From the NCBI GenBank assembly GCA_012514895.1, contig JAAYZK010000250.1, positions 1-34,191 on the forward strand: a stretch of DNA of 34,191 bases. Direction: 5' to 3'. The DNA comes from Planctomycetota bacterium. Lineage in GTDB: Bacteria > Planctomycetota > Phycisphaerae > SM23-33 > FEN-1343. Of this stretch, positions 16,674 through 25,016 are shown piece after piece (the stretch's first letter is position 1; every line of letters starts with the position of its first letter). A model generated the notes under the pieces. That model was not told the DNA's origin, did not search any database, and was given only the letters and a program-made list of their open reading frames with translations. A program made the position numbers and the translations under genes.

Positions 16674-19600
16674 GTGGGAGCGATGCATCGGACGGCGATC
16701 GGCGTGCTGGCGGCGATTCTGGCGACGGCGTGCCCCGCGGCGGCGAACCTGCTGAACTACAGCGGCTTCGAAGGCAACTACAGCGGCAACTACCTCGGAC
16801 CTTACGTCAGCACCGGGTTTCCCGTGGCGGTGGGGTCGCCGGTCTGGGACGGCGAGGTCGTCGGCCAGTGGGTTCCCTGCTGCGCCCACGCCGGCTGGCG
16901 GGCCTCCGACGGCGACGGCGGCACGGCGGTGAACCTGCGCAAGCAGAACCACAGCTACTGCCAGGCGATCTCCAGCGCGAATCTGCCGGCCAACATGCCG
17001 CTCGAGCTGAGCTTCCGCTACCAGTTCCTCACCGGCGCGGTCGACACGGCCACGCTGTACGTGCGCGTGATCGCCATGAAGACCGCCGGCGCGGGCCAGG
17101 CCGACACCACGGCCAATCCGCACGACCCCTCCAGCATCGCCGCCGTGATGACCGGCGCGGCCGGCAACTACGTGCAGCTCGGCGCCGTCGCCGTGCCGGT
17201 CGCCGCCGCGCCGCGGGATGTGTGGACGACGGCTTCGACCACGGTGCTCTACGAGGGCGGGTGGGATTACATCCTCGTGATGTTCGGCTACAAGGGCGCC
17301 GCCAACGCCAACTATTACCTGGTCGACGACGTGGAGCTCAACGAGCCGGCCCTGGTGGCCAACGCCGGGCCGGATGTCTCCGTGCTCGATGCCGACAATG
17401 ACGGCTTCGAGACGATCACGCTGGACGGCTCGCTGTCCACGAGCCTGACCGGCGCGGTCACCTCCTACACGTGGACCGAGAACGGCGACACGATCGCCAC
17501 CGGTCCGGTGGCGGCGGTGGACTTCCCCGTCGGCACGCATGCCGTCACCCTGACTGTGACCGATTCGACGGGCGCCGAGGAGTCCGACGAGGTGCTCGTC
17601 GAGGTGATCTACGGCGGGCCGCGGCCGCCGGTGGCCGAGGCGGGGCCGGCGCTGATCCGGGCCGCGGATATCGACGGCAACGGTTTCGAGGCGGTGTCCC
17701 TGGACGGCACGGCCTCCAGCGACCCCGACGGCACGATCGTCTCGTGGGCCTGGAGCGAAGGGGCCACCGCGCTGGCGACGGGGGCGACGGCCGACGTGAC
17801 GCTGAGCGTCGGGCTTCACGAGATCACGCTGACGGTGACCGATGACACGGGCCTGGGCGACACCGACACCGTGACGGTCAACGTCCGGGCCGTTCCCGCG
17901 CTGCTGGGCAACGCGATCAGCGAGTTCAAGAGCGGCATCTCCCTGGATGTCCAGGGCGTGTACGGCCTGGATTACCTCGTGGAGAACTGGTACCACGATC
18001 CGGCGGTCGATCCCCGCTGCACGATCTACATCCGCAGCCACGTCCCCCTGGCGATGACCCACAACGCCATGAACCTGCTGGCCGCCACGGTCGTGGGGGC
18101 CGACGGCGGGGGGACCATCCGCTACCGGCCGGATATGGACATGACGGCCATGTACGCCTTCACCGAGGGCAACGGCACGCCCTACCCGGCGTGGGTGGAC
18201 GGCACCAGCTTCGACACGATGCGCTACCCCGACGGCGCCGCGGTGCTGAACGCGACCGGCCCGCTGCCGGGCGCCCTGATGAGCGTGCCGACCGGCTTCT
18301 ACTGGCGCGGCCTGGTGGACGCCGCGGGCGACCAGTGGCACACCCTGTCGGTCTGGGACGACGATTACGACCCCGACACCTACTATGACACGTGGTGCTC
18401 CGACGGCAGGATGCACTACTTCGTGGTCAATCCCGCCACGCCGTGCGTCTCGCTGGCCAAGGCCTCGGCGGACGCCCAGTGGTACACCACGCCGATCAAG
18501 GCCTACTTCGTTCCCAAGTTCCGCGAACAGACCACCTACCTGCAGGGAGACGTCCTGATCGAACTGGCGGCCCTGGAGGCGGCGCCCGTCCGCTACAGCC
18601 TGCGCGAGGAAGGTTCCGCCGAGGACTTCTGGCAGGATTACACGGGGCCGCTGAGCACGGTCGACCTGGCCCTGGCGGCCGACACGCGGTACGAGCTTCG
18701 CTGCCGCATCGGCGACGACGGGGCCATCCGCACGCGGATCCTTCATTACGATCCGGCGTACCCCTCGGACGCCGAAGAGCATCCGCACAGCATCCTCTGG
18801 CAGGGCAGCGAGGGCCTGCAGCGCATCCGCGACCGCATCAACGACCCGGCGAGCGAGCGGGCGCTGTACCGCAACCTCTACGACGAGATCCTCACCAACT
18901 CCTGGCTGCACCGGCGCGGGCGCGACACGCTGATGAACGGCGACCGGCGCAACACCCTCCGCGGGGCCCTGCTGCACAACGCCTTCCCGCTGCTGATCGA
19001 GGGCTTCGACTCCCACCCGGACGCCGCGGCCATGCTCCGCGACGGCCTGCTGGACAACATCCTGAACCTCGACCCCATCGGCCGCGAGGGCAACCACAAC
19101 AACGCCCTGCCGTGCAAGGAACTCAACTACCAGGGCTACTACTCGGTCGCCACGCCGCTGTACATGGCGCTGGCGTACGACTGGGTGATCAAGGACATGC
19201 GGGCCGGCGTGCATCCCAGCGGCTTCACCGCCGTGGAAGACTACAAGATGCGCGACATGCTGGCCCACTTCGCTGTCAACACGTCGGCCCGCTACTCCAG
19301 CACGTACACCGGCTGGATCGATCCCAACGGCTACGACGTGGGCATGTGGTCGACGGCGTGGCTGGTGGGGGCGAACATCATCGCGGCGGTGATGCCGGAG
19401 TACAACAGCGAGCTGTTCGGCTCCAGCGGGGCCCCCGGCGGAAGCAGCGGCCCGGCCGCGCCCTGGACGCCGTTCCCCAACCATCCGGCCACCTGGTGGG
19501 ACGTCGCCGCCGACCGCGGCATCACGCTCTACAGCTATCCCGACCAGACCGTCCGCAGCGGCTATTGGGGGCTGCTCAACGAGGTCCCCGTGTGGAACGA

Positions 19601-20126
19601 CCGGGGCGGCTACTTCGCCAGCCACCTGATGGGGTACCTGTATTTCCTCAACAGCAACTTCCGGGCCAACTACGACGGGTATCATTTCCCGCACTTCGAG
19701 GAGGCCTTCGTCCTGGCCGCCGACGCCGCCCTGCCGGTGACCAAGAGCCCCGAGGAAGGGCCGGCCAAGAACATCTCGGCCCTGATGATCAACCACAACT
19801 TCCCGGCCCTGGCCGCCAAGTTCGAGCCGATGCTCCTGGCCGGCGTGCCGTACTCCGAGAGCAGCCTCTCCGAGTCGGTGACGCGGCACTACGTGCTGGG
19901 CCTGTGCCTGTACGAGGATGACTGGCGGGATCTGGTCGCCAGGCCCGGCGACGCCGACGGGGACGGCGACGTGGATCTGGATGACTTCGTGATCCTCAAG
20001 CGGAACTTCGGCACGCCCTCCGGCGCGACCCGGGCCATGGGCGACTTCGACGGCGACGGAGACGTCGACCTGGACGACTTCGTCCTGCTCAAGACGAACT
20101 TCGGCAGCACCGCCGGCGCGAGGTGA
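16674..20126 (+). CDS. Secreted PKD- and dockerin-bearing protein, putative polysaccharide lyase/hydrolase (paralogue 2)
   Basis: A 1,150-residue exported protein with the same module order as its upstream neighbour: signal peptide (HRTAIGVLAAILATACPAAA), binding-like domain, PKD at about 226-312 and 316-405, the unknown middle domain (from PALLGNAISEFKSGI), the putative toroid domain from about 703, and a dockerin at about 1090-1150. Strings such as YGLDYLVEN, VVGADGGG, NYQGYYSV, FTAVEDYKMRDMLA and LGLCLYEDDWRDL are shared by both. GTG at 16674 has GAAGGGA 6 bases upstream; ATG at 16683 would give three residues fewer. Two extra cysteines (PCCAHAG) near the N-terminus are absent from paralogue 1. 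It sits 24 bases after paralogue 1, in one probable transcript. The substrate is unknown; the two copies may handle related chains. Confidence 0.78.
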   Translation: MGAMHRTAIGVLAAILATACPAAANLLNYSGFEGNYSGNYLGPYVSTGFPVAVGSPVWDGEVVGQWVPCCAHAGWRASDGDGGTAVNLRKQNHSYCQAISSANLPANMPLELSFRYQFLTGAVDTATLYVRVIAMKTAGAGQADTTANPHDPSSIAAVMTGAAGNYVQLGAVAVPVAAAPRDVWTTASTTVLYEGGWDYILVMFGYKGAANANYYLVDDVELNEPALVANAGPDVSVLDADNDGFETITLDGSLSTSLTGAVTSYTWTENGDTIATGPVAAVDFPVGTHAVTLTVTDSTGAEESDEVLVEVIYGGPRPPVAEAGPALIRAADIDGNGFEAVSLDGTASSDPDGTIVSWAWSEGATALATGATADVTLSVGLHEITLTVTDDTGLGDTDTVTVNVRAVPALLGNAISEFKSGISLDVQGVYGLDYLVENWYHDPAVDPRCTIYIRSHVPLAMTHNAMNLLAATVVGADGGGTIRYRPDMDMTAMYAFTEGNGTPYPAWVDGTSFDTMRYPDGAAVLNATGPLPGALMSVPTGFYWRGLVDAAGDQWHTLSVWDDDYDPDTYYDTWCSDGRMHYFVVNPATPCVSLAKASADAQWYTTPIKAYFVPKFREQTTYLQGDVLIELAALEAAPVRYSLREEGSAEDFWQDYTGPLSTVDLALAADTRYELRCRIGDDGAIRTRILHYDPAYPSDAEEHPHSILWQGSEGLQRIRDRINDPASERALYRNLYDEILTNSWLHRRGRDTLMNGDRRNTLRGALLHNAFPLLIEGFDSHPDAAAMLRDGLLDNILNLDPIGREGNHNNALPCKELNYQGYYSVATPLYMALAYDWVIKDMRAGVHPSGFTAVEDYKMRDMLAHFAVNTSARYSSTYTGWIDPNGYDVGMWSTAWLVGANIIAAVMPEYNSELFGSSGAPGGSSGPAAPWTPFPNHPATWWDVAADRGITLYSYPDQTVRSGYWGLLNEVPVWNDRGGYFASHLMGYLYFLNSNFRANYDGYHFPHFEEAFVLAADAALPVTKSPEEGPAKNISALMINHNFPALAAKFEPMLLAGVPYSESSLSESVTRHYVLGLCLYEDDWRDLVARPGDADGDGDVDLDDFVILKRNFGTPSGATRAMGDFDGDGDVDLDDFVLLKTNFGSTAGAR

Positions 20127-20168
20127 GGGTTCCCGGGCGCCAGGTGTACCGGCTCGGCCGTTTTTGTG

Positions 20169-20175
20169 GTACAAT
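20169..20175 (+). promoter_or_regulatory. Possible -10 element for the CBM9-like dockerin gene
   Basis: GTACAAT lies 70 bases before the ATG at 20246. The same heptamer stands upstream of two other plus-strand genes (1501-1507, 9262-9268). No clear -35 box is visible here. Confidence 0.3.
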
Positions 20176-20245
20176 GGTTCTGTGCACAGGTGAATGGCTC
20201 AGGTCAAGTTGACGGCCGTTCGACCCGACGAAGAGGATAGCAGGC

Positions 20246-21358
20246 ATGAAACGCTCGATGCAGCTCATCCTGGTGCTGGCGGCGGTCGGATGGTGCGGTG
20301 CCGCGCTGGCCGCCCACAACATCGCCACGCCGTACTACGCGCCGCGGCTGCCCGTCGTCGTTGACGGCGACCTGGGCGAGTGGGAAAACGACTACTGGAT
20401 CGAGTTGGACACCGTCCTGTCGGGCAACCCCGAGGACGTGACCTCGGCCCGTTACGCGGTGCGCTGGGACGACGGGGCCAACCTCCTCTACGTGGCCGTC
20501 GAGGTGGTCGACACCGATCACCGCTTCGGCACGCCGGGGACCTGGGCGGCCTTCGACGCCCTGGAGATCAGCCTCGACGCGGCCGACCACGGCACGGCGT
20601 TCGGGCCGCGGATGGGGTACGGCCAGCACATCATCATCGACGGCGGCGGCCTGTGGATCTCCACGGGCTCCAAGCTCCTCATCGCGGCGGACCTGGTTGC
20701 CCAGTGGGCCGCCGGGCCGATCGGCCAGACGCTCACGTACGAGGTGGCGATCGTGCCCTACGCCTTCTACGCCGGCTGGGGCGCCGTCGACACCGACGGC
20801 CGCGTGGACAGCGACGACAGCGTCGAGGTCGCCCTGGACAACTGGACGTGGATGGGGCTGGACGTGGTGGTCGGCTCCCGGGCCCGCAGGAGCTTCGGAC
20901 AACTGGCCAACAACGCCGTGGCCGACAAGGCCGCACGAGGCGACACGCTGCAGACGTGGCTGCTGGTCTGGGCGACGCGCGACGGGGCCTGCCCCGGCGA
21001 CGCCAGCGGCGACGGGGTCGTCGACAACAACGACCTGCTGATCCTCAAGAGCAATTTCGGCCTCACCGAGGGCGCCGAATGGTGGCGGGGCGACTTCGAC
21101 GGCGACGGCGACGTCGACCTGGACGACTACGTCCTCTTCCACCAGGGCAAGGCACCGCCCCGGCCCAAGCCGTTCATCCCGACCGTGCGGCCCAAGCCGC
21201 CGGTCCTCCCCGAGCCCGAGCCGGACTTCAGCCGTTCGACCTTCCCGGATCACGGCATGGACGACACCGATCGCTCCACGATCGGCGCCGACCGGGGCGT
21301 CGACGCCGAGCGGTCCGATGTCGGCGGCCGCGGCTTCGACGTCGAACGCGGGTTCTGA
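20246..21358 (+). CDS. Secreted CBM9-like protein with internal dockerin and proline-rich tail
   Basis: A 370-residue exported protein with signal peptide MKRSMQLILVLAAVGWCGAALA. Residues of about 25-245 resemble the family 9 carbohydrate-binding / DOMON-like sandwich: VVVDGDLGEWENDYWIELD, then SARYAVRWDDGANLLYVAVEV and FDALEISLDAAD. Next come two dockerin-type loops, a diverged one (GDASGDGVVDNNDLLILKSN) and a standard one (GDFDGDGDVDLDDYVLF). Unlike its neighbours the dockerin is not terminal; a proline-rich stretch (RPKPFIPTVRPKPP, LPEPEPDF) and about 40 polar residues rich in D and R follow. An AGAGGA lies upstream of the ATG. No catalytic domain is seen, so a binding role is likely. It closes the dockerin cluster. 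Confidence 0.8.
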   Translation: MKRSMQLILVLAAVGWCGAALAAHNIATPYYAPRLPVVVDGDLGEWENDYWIELDTVLSGNPEDVTSARYAVRWDDGANLLYVAVEVVDTDHRFGTPGTWAAFDALEISLDAADHGTAFGPRMGYGQHIIIDGGGLWISTGSKLLIAADLVAQWAAGPIGQTLTYEVAIVPYAFYAGWGAVDTDGRVDSDDSVEVALDNWTWMGLDVVVGSRARRSFGQLANNAVADKAARGDTLQTWLLVWATRDGACPGDASGDGVVDNNDLLILKSNFGLTEGAEWWRGDFDGDGDVDLDDYVLFHQGKAPPRPKPFIPTVRPKPPVLPEPEPDFSRSTFPDHGMDDTDRSTIGADRGVDAERSDVGGRGFDVERGF

Positions 21359-21375
21359 CGAGCCTGAGATATGAA

Positions 21376-21416
21376 ACGGGCGGCGCGACGGGACCCTCTC
21401 CCGTCGCGCCGCCCGT
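21376..21416. terminator. Perfect 18-bp hairpin between convergent genes
   Basis: Positions 21376-21393 are the exact reverse complement of 21399-21416, with a CCCTC loop. It lies between the end of the CBM9-like gene and the end of the oxidoreductase gene, so it can serve both. T-runs are poor on both sides, so it may act more as an RNA 3' stabiliser or a roadblock. Confidence 0.7.
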
Positions 21417-21440
21417 GTGCATTGGGCCGAGGCCGATGCG

Positions 21441-22460
21441 TCAGGCGATCTTCGCCGGCTTGACGAACCGGCCCGTCCGGGCCGATTCCATGCAGGCCAT
21501 GACGGCGGCGAGGCTGCGGGCCCCGTCCTCGCCGGGGATCGGGTTGGGCCTGCCCGAGCGGATCGCGTCGACGAAGGCATCGACCACGCCCGAGTTGGAG
21601 ACCTTGGGCAGCGTCACGTGCGCCGTCTCGCCCCCGCGGCGCCTGATCACCAGCGGGTAGTCCGGGTGGTCCATCAGGTGGAGCTGGCCCTTCTGGCAGT
21701 AGACGATCGTGGCATTGGTCGCGCCGGGGCTGGTGTGGATCCAGCCGGCGAACATCTGTCCCAGGGCGCCCGAGGCCATCGCCATCGTCGCGAACGCCGT
21801 GTCGTCCACGCCGCACCGGGGCTTGGCCAGCGTGGCCACGGCGGCGCCGATCTGGCTGACCTCGTCGCCGAGGATGTAGCGGATCAGGTCCAGCTTGTGC
21901 ACGCCCAGGTCGCCCATGGCGCCCAGGACGGCCTCGTTCTTCTTGAAGAAGAAGCCCTTCTCGCCGTCGACCGACCAGCCTTCCGGGCCGCCGTGGGCGA
22001 AGCTGGTGGAGAAGGCGACGACCTTCCCCAGTTCCCTGGACGCCAGGATCTCCCGCGCCCGGGCGTGGGCGGGGACGAACCGCTGGTTGTGGGCGATCAT
22101 CAACTGCTTCCTGGCCGTCCTGGCGGCCCGGATCATCGCGCGGGTCTCGGCCACGCTGATGGCCATGGGCTTCTCGCACAGCACGTGGGCGCCGGCCTTC
22201 AGCGCCGCGATCGTCTGCGGGGCGTGCAGGTAGTTGGGCGTGCAGACGCTGACGGCGTCGGGCTTCAGCGCCAGGGCGTCCTTGAACTCGGTCATCGCGT
22301 GGGGCGCGCCGAAGTGGGCGGCGACGTCCCTGGCCCGCTGGGCGTTGATGTCCACGATGGCCAGCAGCTCCACGTCCTGCCGGGCCTTGAACTCGATCAG
22401 ATGCCGGCGCTGGGCGATCGCCCCGGCGCCGACCACGACAACGCGCGTCTTGCTGGGCAT
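21441..22460 (-). CDS. Gfo/Idh/MocA family oxidoreductase
   Basis: A 339-residue NAD(P)-dependent sugar or cyclitol dehydrogenase, cytoplasmic. The N-terminal Rossmann fold shows VVVVGAGAIAQRRHL, and VCTPNYLHAPQTIAALKAGAHV leads to CEKPMA, whose K97 is the conserved active-site lysine. Later come MIAHNQRFVPAHA, the substrate-side GAMGDLGVHKLDLIRYILGD (the DxGxHxxDxxxxxxG motif) and a C-terminal SGVVDAFVDAIRSGRPNPI. All are standard for the family; the substrate cannot be read. GAGGA lies about 9 bases before the ATG. It is divergent from the MFS gene across 136 bases, which may hold shared control. Confidence 0.93.
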   Translation of the reverse strand: MPSKTRVVVVGAGAIAQRRHLIEFKARQDVELLAIVDINAQRARDVAAHFGAPHAMTEFKDALALKPDAVSVCTPNYLHAPQTIAALKAGAHVLCEKPMAISVAETRAMIRAARTARKQLMIAHNQRFVPAHARAREILASRELGKVVAFSTSFAHGGPEGWSVDGEKGFFFKKNEAVLGAMGDLGVHKLDLIRYILGDEVSQIGAAVATLAKPRCGVDDTAFATMAMASGALGQMFAGWIHTSPGATNATIVYCQKGQLHLMDHPDYPLVIRRRGGETAHVTLPKVSNSGVVDAFVDAIRSGRPNPIPGEDGARSLAAVMACMESARTGRFVKPAKIA

Positions 22461-22596
22461 GGTCGAATGTCCTCATTGAACGGTGGTGGTCCTGCGACAA
22501 AAGCGCACCGGATCAGTCTTGCAGCCGCCGGGGCGGATGTCAACAATGGTCAGCCGCCCGGCGGCGGGTTTGCGGCCGCCAGAAGGAAAGACATCC

Positions 22597-23784
22597 GTGA
22601 GTACTTGGCGCCATCATCCAGCGGTCCTGCTGGGAACCCTCACGCTCGGCCACGTTGCGGTCGACATGTACGCCGGTTTCCTCCAGCCGCTCATCCCGGC
22701 CCTCAGGGAGCACGTCGGCGTCGAACTGGTCGCGATGACCACCCTGGCGGGGGTCTGCAACATCGTCGTCAACGCCGTCCAGCCCCTGGCCGGCTGGTTC
22801 ACCCTGCGGCACAACTGCGGCGGATTCCTGCTGCTGGGCCCGGCCCTGGCGCTGCTGATGGCGCTGCTGGGCGTGCCGGCGTCGTACGCGGTGCTGGCGG
22901 CGGTGGTGGTGGCGGCGCACGTGGGGATCGGCGTGTACCACCCCGGCGCCCTGGTGGCGGCGCACGACGCCGCCGGGCCCAGCGCCCACGTCGCCGTGCC
23001 GGTCTTCCTGTCCGGCGGGTACCTGGGCTTCAGCGTGGGCGCGTGGCTGTCGACCCAGTGGGTCGCCGCGCGCGGCTTCGAGGGCTTCTGGCTGCTGGCG
23101 ATCCCGGGGGCGCTGGTGGTGGGGCTGATCGTCCTGACCGGCCTGGCCCGCCACCACGTCGAGGCGCCGCCGGCGCCGCGGCCCGGCGTGTCGACGCGGC
23201 GGGACCTGAACTTCTACGCGCTGCTGCCGCTGGGCGTCTCGGTCGTCACGGCGACCAGCGTGCTGTACATGTTCCTCACCGTCGACCTGGAGGCCCGCTG
23301 GGGCACCGGCGGGATCGCCTGGGGCGGCAGGGCCCTGGCGATCGTCGGACTCAGCGGGGCGATCGCCTCCTACCTGTGGGGCTGGCTGAGCAGCCGCGTG
23401 TCGCCGTTCGCCCTGATCGCCGTCGGCCAACTGCTGTGCGTGCCGTTCTTCCTGCTGATGGTCACGGCCCGTTCGTCGCCGGCCCTGATGCTCTGGAGCG
23501 TGCCGACGGGGGCCTTCCTGGGCGGGGGGTTCTTCCCCCTGGTGGCCACCGCCGCCCGGCGGGCGCCCCAGCTCACGCCCACGCTGCGGGCCGGGCTGAT
23601 CATGGGCTGCTCCTGGGGCATCGGCAGCGTGGTCGCCATGGCGTGCGGCTGGCTGACCAAACTGGGCGTGACGACCGGACAGATCCTCTGCTGGACCGTC
23701 CTGTCGATGGTCGCCACCGCCCTGCTGGCGGGGTCCCTGTACGTTCACCGCCGGCGCGTTCAGGCGGCCGCCCGGCCGCTGTGA
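22597..23784 (+). CDS. MFS transporter, fosmidomycin-resistance (Fsr)-like
   Basis: A 395-residue inner-membrane protein with about 12 hydrophobic spans. The first span, LGTLTLGHVAVDMYAGFLQPLIPALREH, matches the GHxxxDxxxGxLxxLLP pattern of Fsr-like exporters. The loop HNCGGFLLLGP, the helix AAHVGIGVYHPGALVAAHDAAG and a mirrored second half beginning LNFYALLPLGVSVV fit a normal 6+6 arrangement. GTG at 22597 was chosen: AAGGA lies 9 bases upstream and the length then suits the family, while the longer reading adds 38 proline/arginine-rich residues. Substrate unknown; export of a small toxic or signalling compound is the usual role. It is convergent with the Tat-exported hydrolase. Confidence 0.88.
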   Translation: MSTWRHHPAVLLGTLTLGHVAVDMYAGFLQPLIPALREHVGVELVAMTTLAGVCNIVVNAVQPLAGWFTLRHNCGGFLLLGPALALLMALLGVPASYAVLAAVVVAAHVGIGVYHPGALVAAHDAAGPSAHVAVPVFLSGGYLGFSVGAWLSTQWVAARGFEGFWLLAIPGALVVGLIVLTGLARHHVEAPPAPRPGVSTRRDLNFYALLPLGVSVVTATSVLYMFLTVDLEARWGTGGIAWGGRALAIVGLSGAIASYLWGWLSSRVSPFALIAVGQLLCVPFFLLMVTARSSPALMLWSVPTGAFLGGGFFPLVATAARRAPQLTPTLRAGLIMGCSWGIGSVVAMACGWLTKLGVTTGQILCWTVLSMVATALLAGSLYVHRRRVQAAARPL

Positions 23785-23803
23785 AGCGGCCTGTCACGGG
23801 CGG
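23768..23803. terminator. Two-tier hairpin between convergent genes
   Basis: GGCCGCT and AGCGGCC close a GTGA loop over the MFS stop codon; outside them CCGCCC and GGGCGG pair with a one-sided six-base bulge. It fills nearly the entire 20-base gap to the hydrolase end. There is no T-run, so its role as a bidirectional terminator is inferred from position. Confidence 0.4.
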
Positions 23804-23804
23804 A

Positions 23805-25016
23805 TCAGGCCTCCAGCGCCGCCATCAGGAAATTGATGCCGGCGTCGTCGGTGTCCAACGCGTGGCCGCCGGAGTGCTCGCAATAGACGAACCGCCCGCC
23901 GAGGCCGAGCCGGTCGTAGATCGCCCGGACCTTGGCCGCCTCCGGAGCGGCCGAGGCGGCGCTGAACAGCTCGTCGGCGCGTCCGACCTCGATGTACAGC
24001 CGCCGCGGGCAGACCATCGCGGCGATCTCGGCGTCCTGAAACCGCTCCGCGCCGCCCTGCCAGACCGCCGGGGTCATGGGGTAGAGCCGCCGGGTGTTGA
24101 AGAAGCAGCTCGCGTACGCGCCGCGCAGGCGCGTCTCGACCGCGGCCGTCACCAGCGTGGTGAACCCGCCCCAGGACAGGCCGAGCATGCCGACGCGGCC
24201 GGGCGCCACCGTGGGGCGCTGGGCCAGCGCGTCGATGCAGCGGCTCAGTTGGAAGATGTCCAGGGCCGCCATGCTCCCGCCGAGCTGCTTGAGCTGCGCA
24301 TCCATCTCCGGGCGATTGGTGGCCGGGCCGTACGTCTCGGACCACATGTACAACTGCGGCGCGAAGACCACCGCGCCGCGGCGCCACACCCGTCGCGTCA
24401 TGCCGTTGTAGTTGTCCGGCCCGAGAAATCCCGAGCAGACCTCCGGCGTGCCCCCCCCGCCGTGCTGGCTGATGACCAGGGGGTGCGGCCCCTCGCCCGG
24501 CGGGGTGAACAGCAGGCCGTACGTCTCCAGCCCCTCCAGCGTCTCGATCCAGACCCGATCGATCCGGCCAAGCTCCTCCTCGGCGACGTGCTCCAGGCGA
24601 AGGGGCACGGGCCCGCCGACGACCGGGGCGTCATCGCCCGCCAGCGGCCAGCCCAGCAGCTCGACGAACTGCCGGCGGTACGTCGCGATGGACGCCTCGT
24701 AGGCCTCCGGCGACGAGCAGTCCGGCCGGAAGGCCGCCTCGCGACGGACAGTGGCCTGGGCATGCCGGCGACGGACCAGGTCGGCCATCTGGTCGAAATA
24801 CCGCTGCCGATACGGATTGCCGACCGCCTTGTCTTCCCGGTATACCCTTGCCACTGCCTTGCCCTCCACGTTGCCGGCTCCGGCACCGCCCTGCGACGCG
24901 GGCGCCCCTCCCGACCCGGCGGGCAGGCCCAGGGCCTGGGACGCCCCCATCAGTCCGGCCGCGGCCGCCAGCCCGCTGGCGGCCTTGACGAAATCACGAC
25001 GGGTCACATCCACCAT
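23805..25016 (-). CDS. Tat-exported alpha/beta hydrolase (esterase-like)
   Basis: A 403-residue protein whose N-terminus, MVDVTRRDFVKAASGLAAAA, is a twin-arginine signal, so the folded enzyme is exported. The mature part opens with a variable glycine/alanine linker. The hydrolase core has PHPLVISQHGGGGTPE, the nucleophile elbow GLSWGGF with S281, VGRADELF with D348 and SGGHALD with H385: a complete triad. It resembles the dienelactone-hydrolase/acetylxylan-esterase group often found in planctomycete polysaccharide loci. A strong GGAAGGAGG lies 4 bases before the ATG, deciding the start. It ends convergent with the MFS gene. The substrate is probably an acylated sugar, by analogy only. Confidence 0.85.
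   Translation of the reverse strand: MVDVTRRDFVKAASGLAAAAGLMGASQALGLPAGSGGAPASQGGAGAGNVEGKAVARVYREDKAVGNPYRQRYFDQMADLVRRRHAQATVRREAAFRPDCSSPEAYEASIATYRRQFVELLGWPLAGDDAPVVGGPVPLRLEHVAEEELGRIDRVWIETLEGLETYGLLFTPPGEGPHPLVISQHGGGGTPEVCSGFLGPDNYNGMTRRVWRRGAVVFAPQLYMWSETYGPATNRPEMDAQLKQLGGSMAALDIFQLSRCIDALAQRPTVAPGRVGMLGLSWGGFTTLVTAAVETRLRGAYASCFFNTRRLYPMTPAVWQGGAERFQDAEIAAMVCPRRLYIEVGRADELFSAASAAPEAAKVRAIYDRLGLGGRFVYCEHSGGHALDTDDAGINFLMAALEA

Noticed and set aside
12870-20174. A minus-strand open frame of more than 2,400 codons opposite the dockerin genes
   Set aside because: It is antisense to well-supported secreted proteins with signal peptides, PKD and dockerin motifs. Its product is repetitive in G, V, R, D and H, which comes from reading aspartate- and alanine-rich codons backwards in GC-rich DNA. 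It has no ribosome site or domain.
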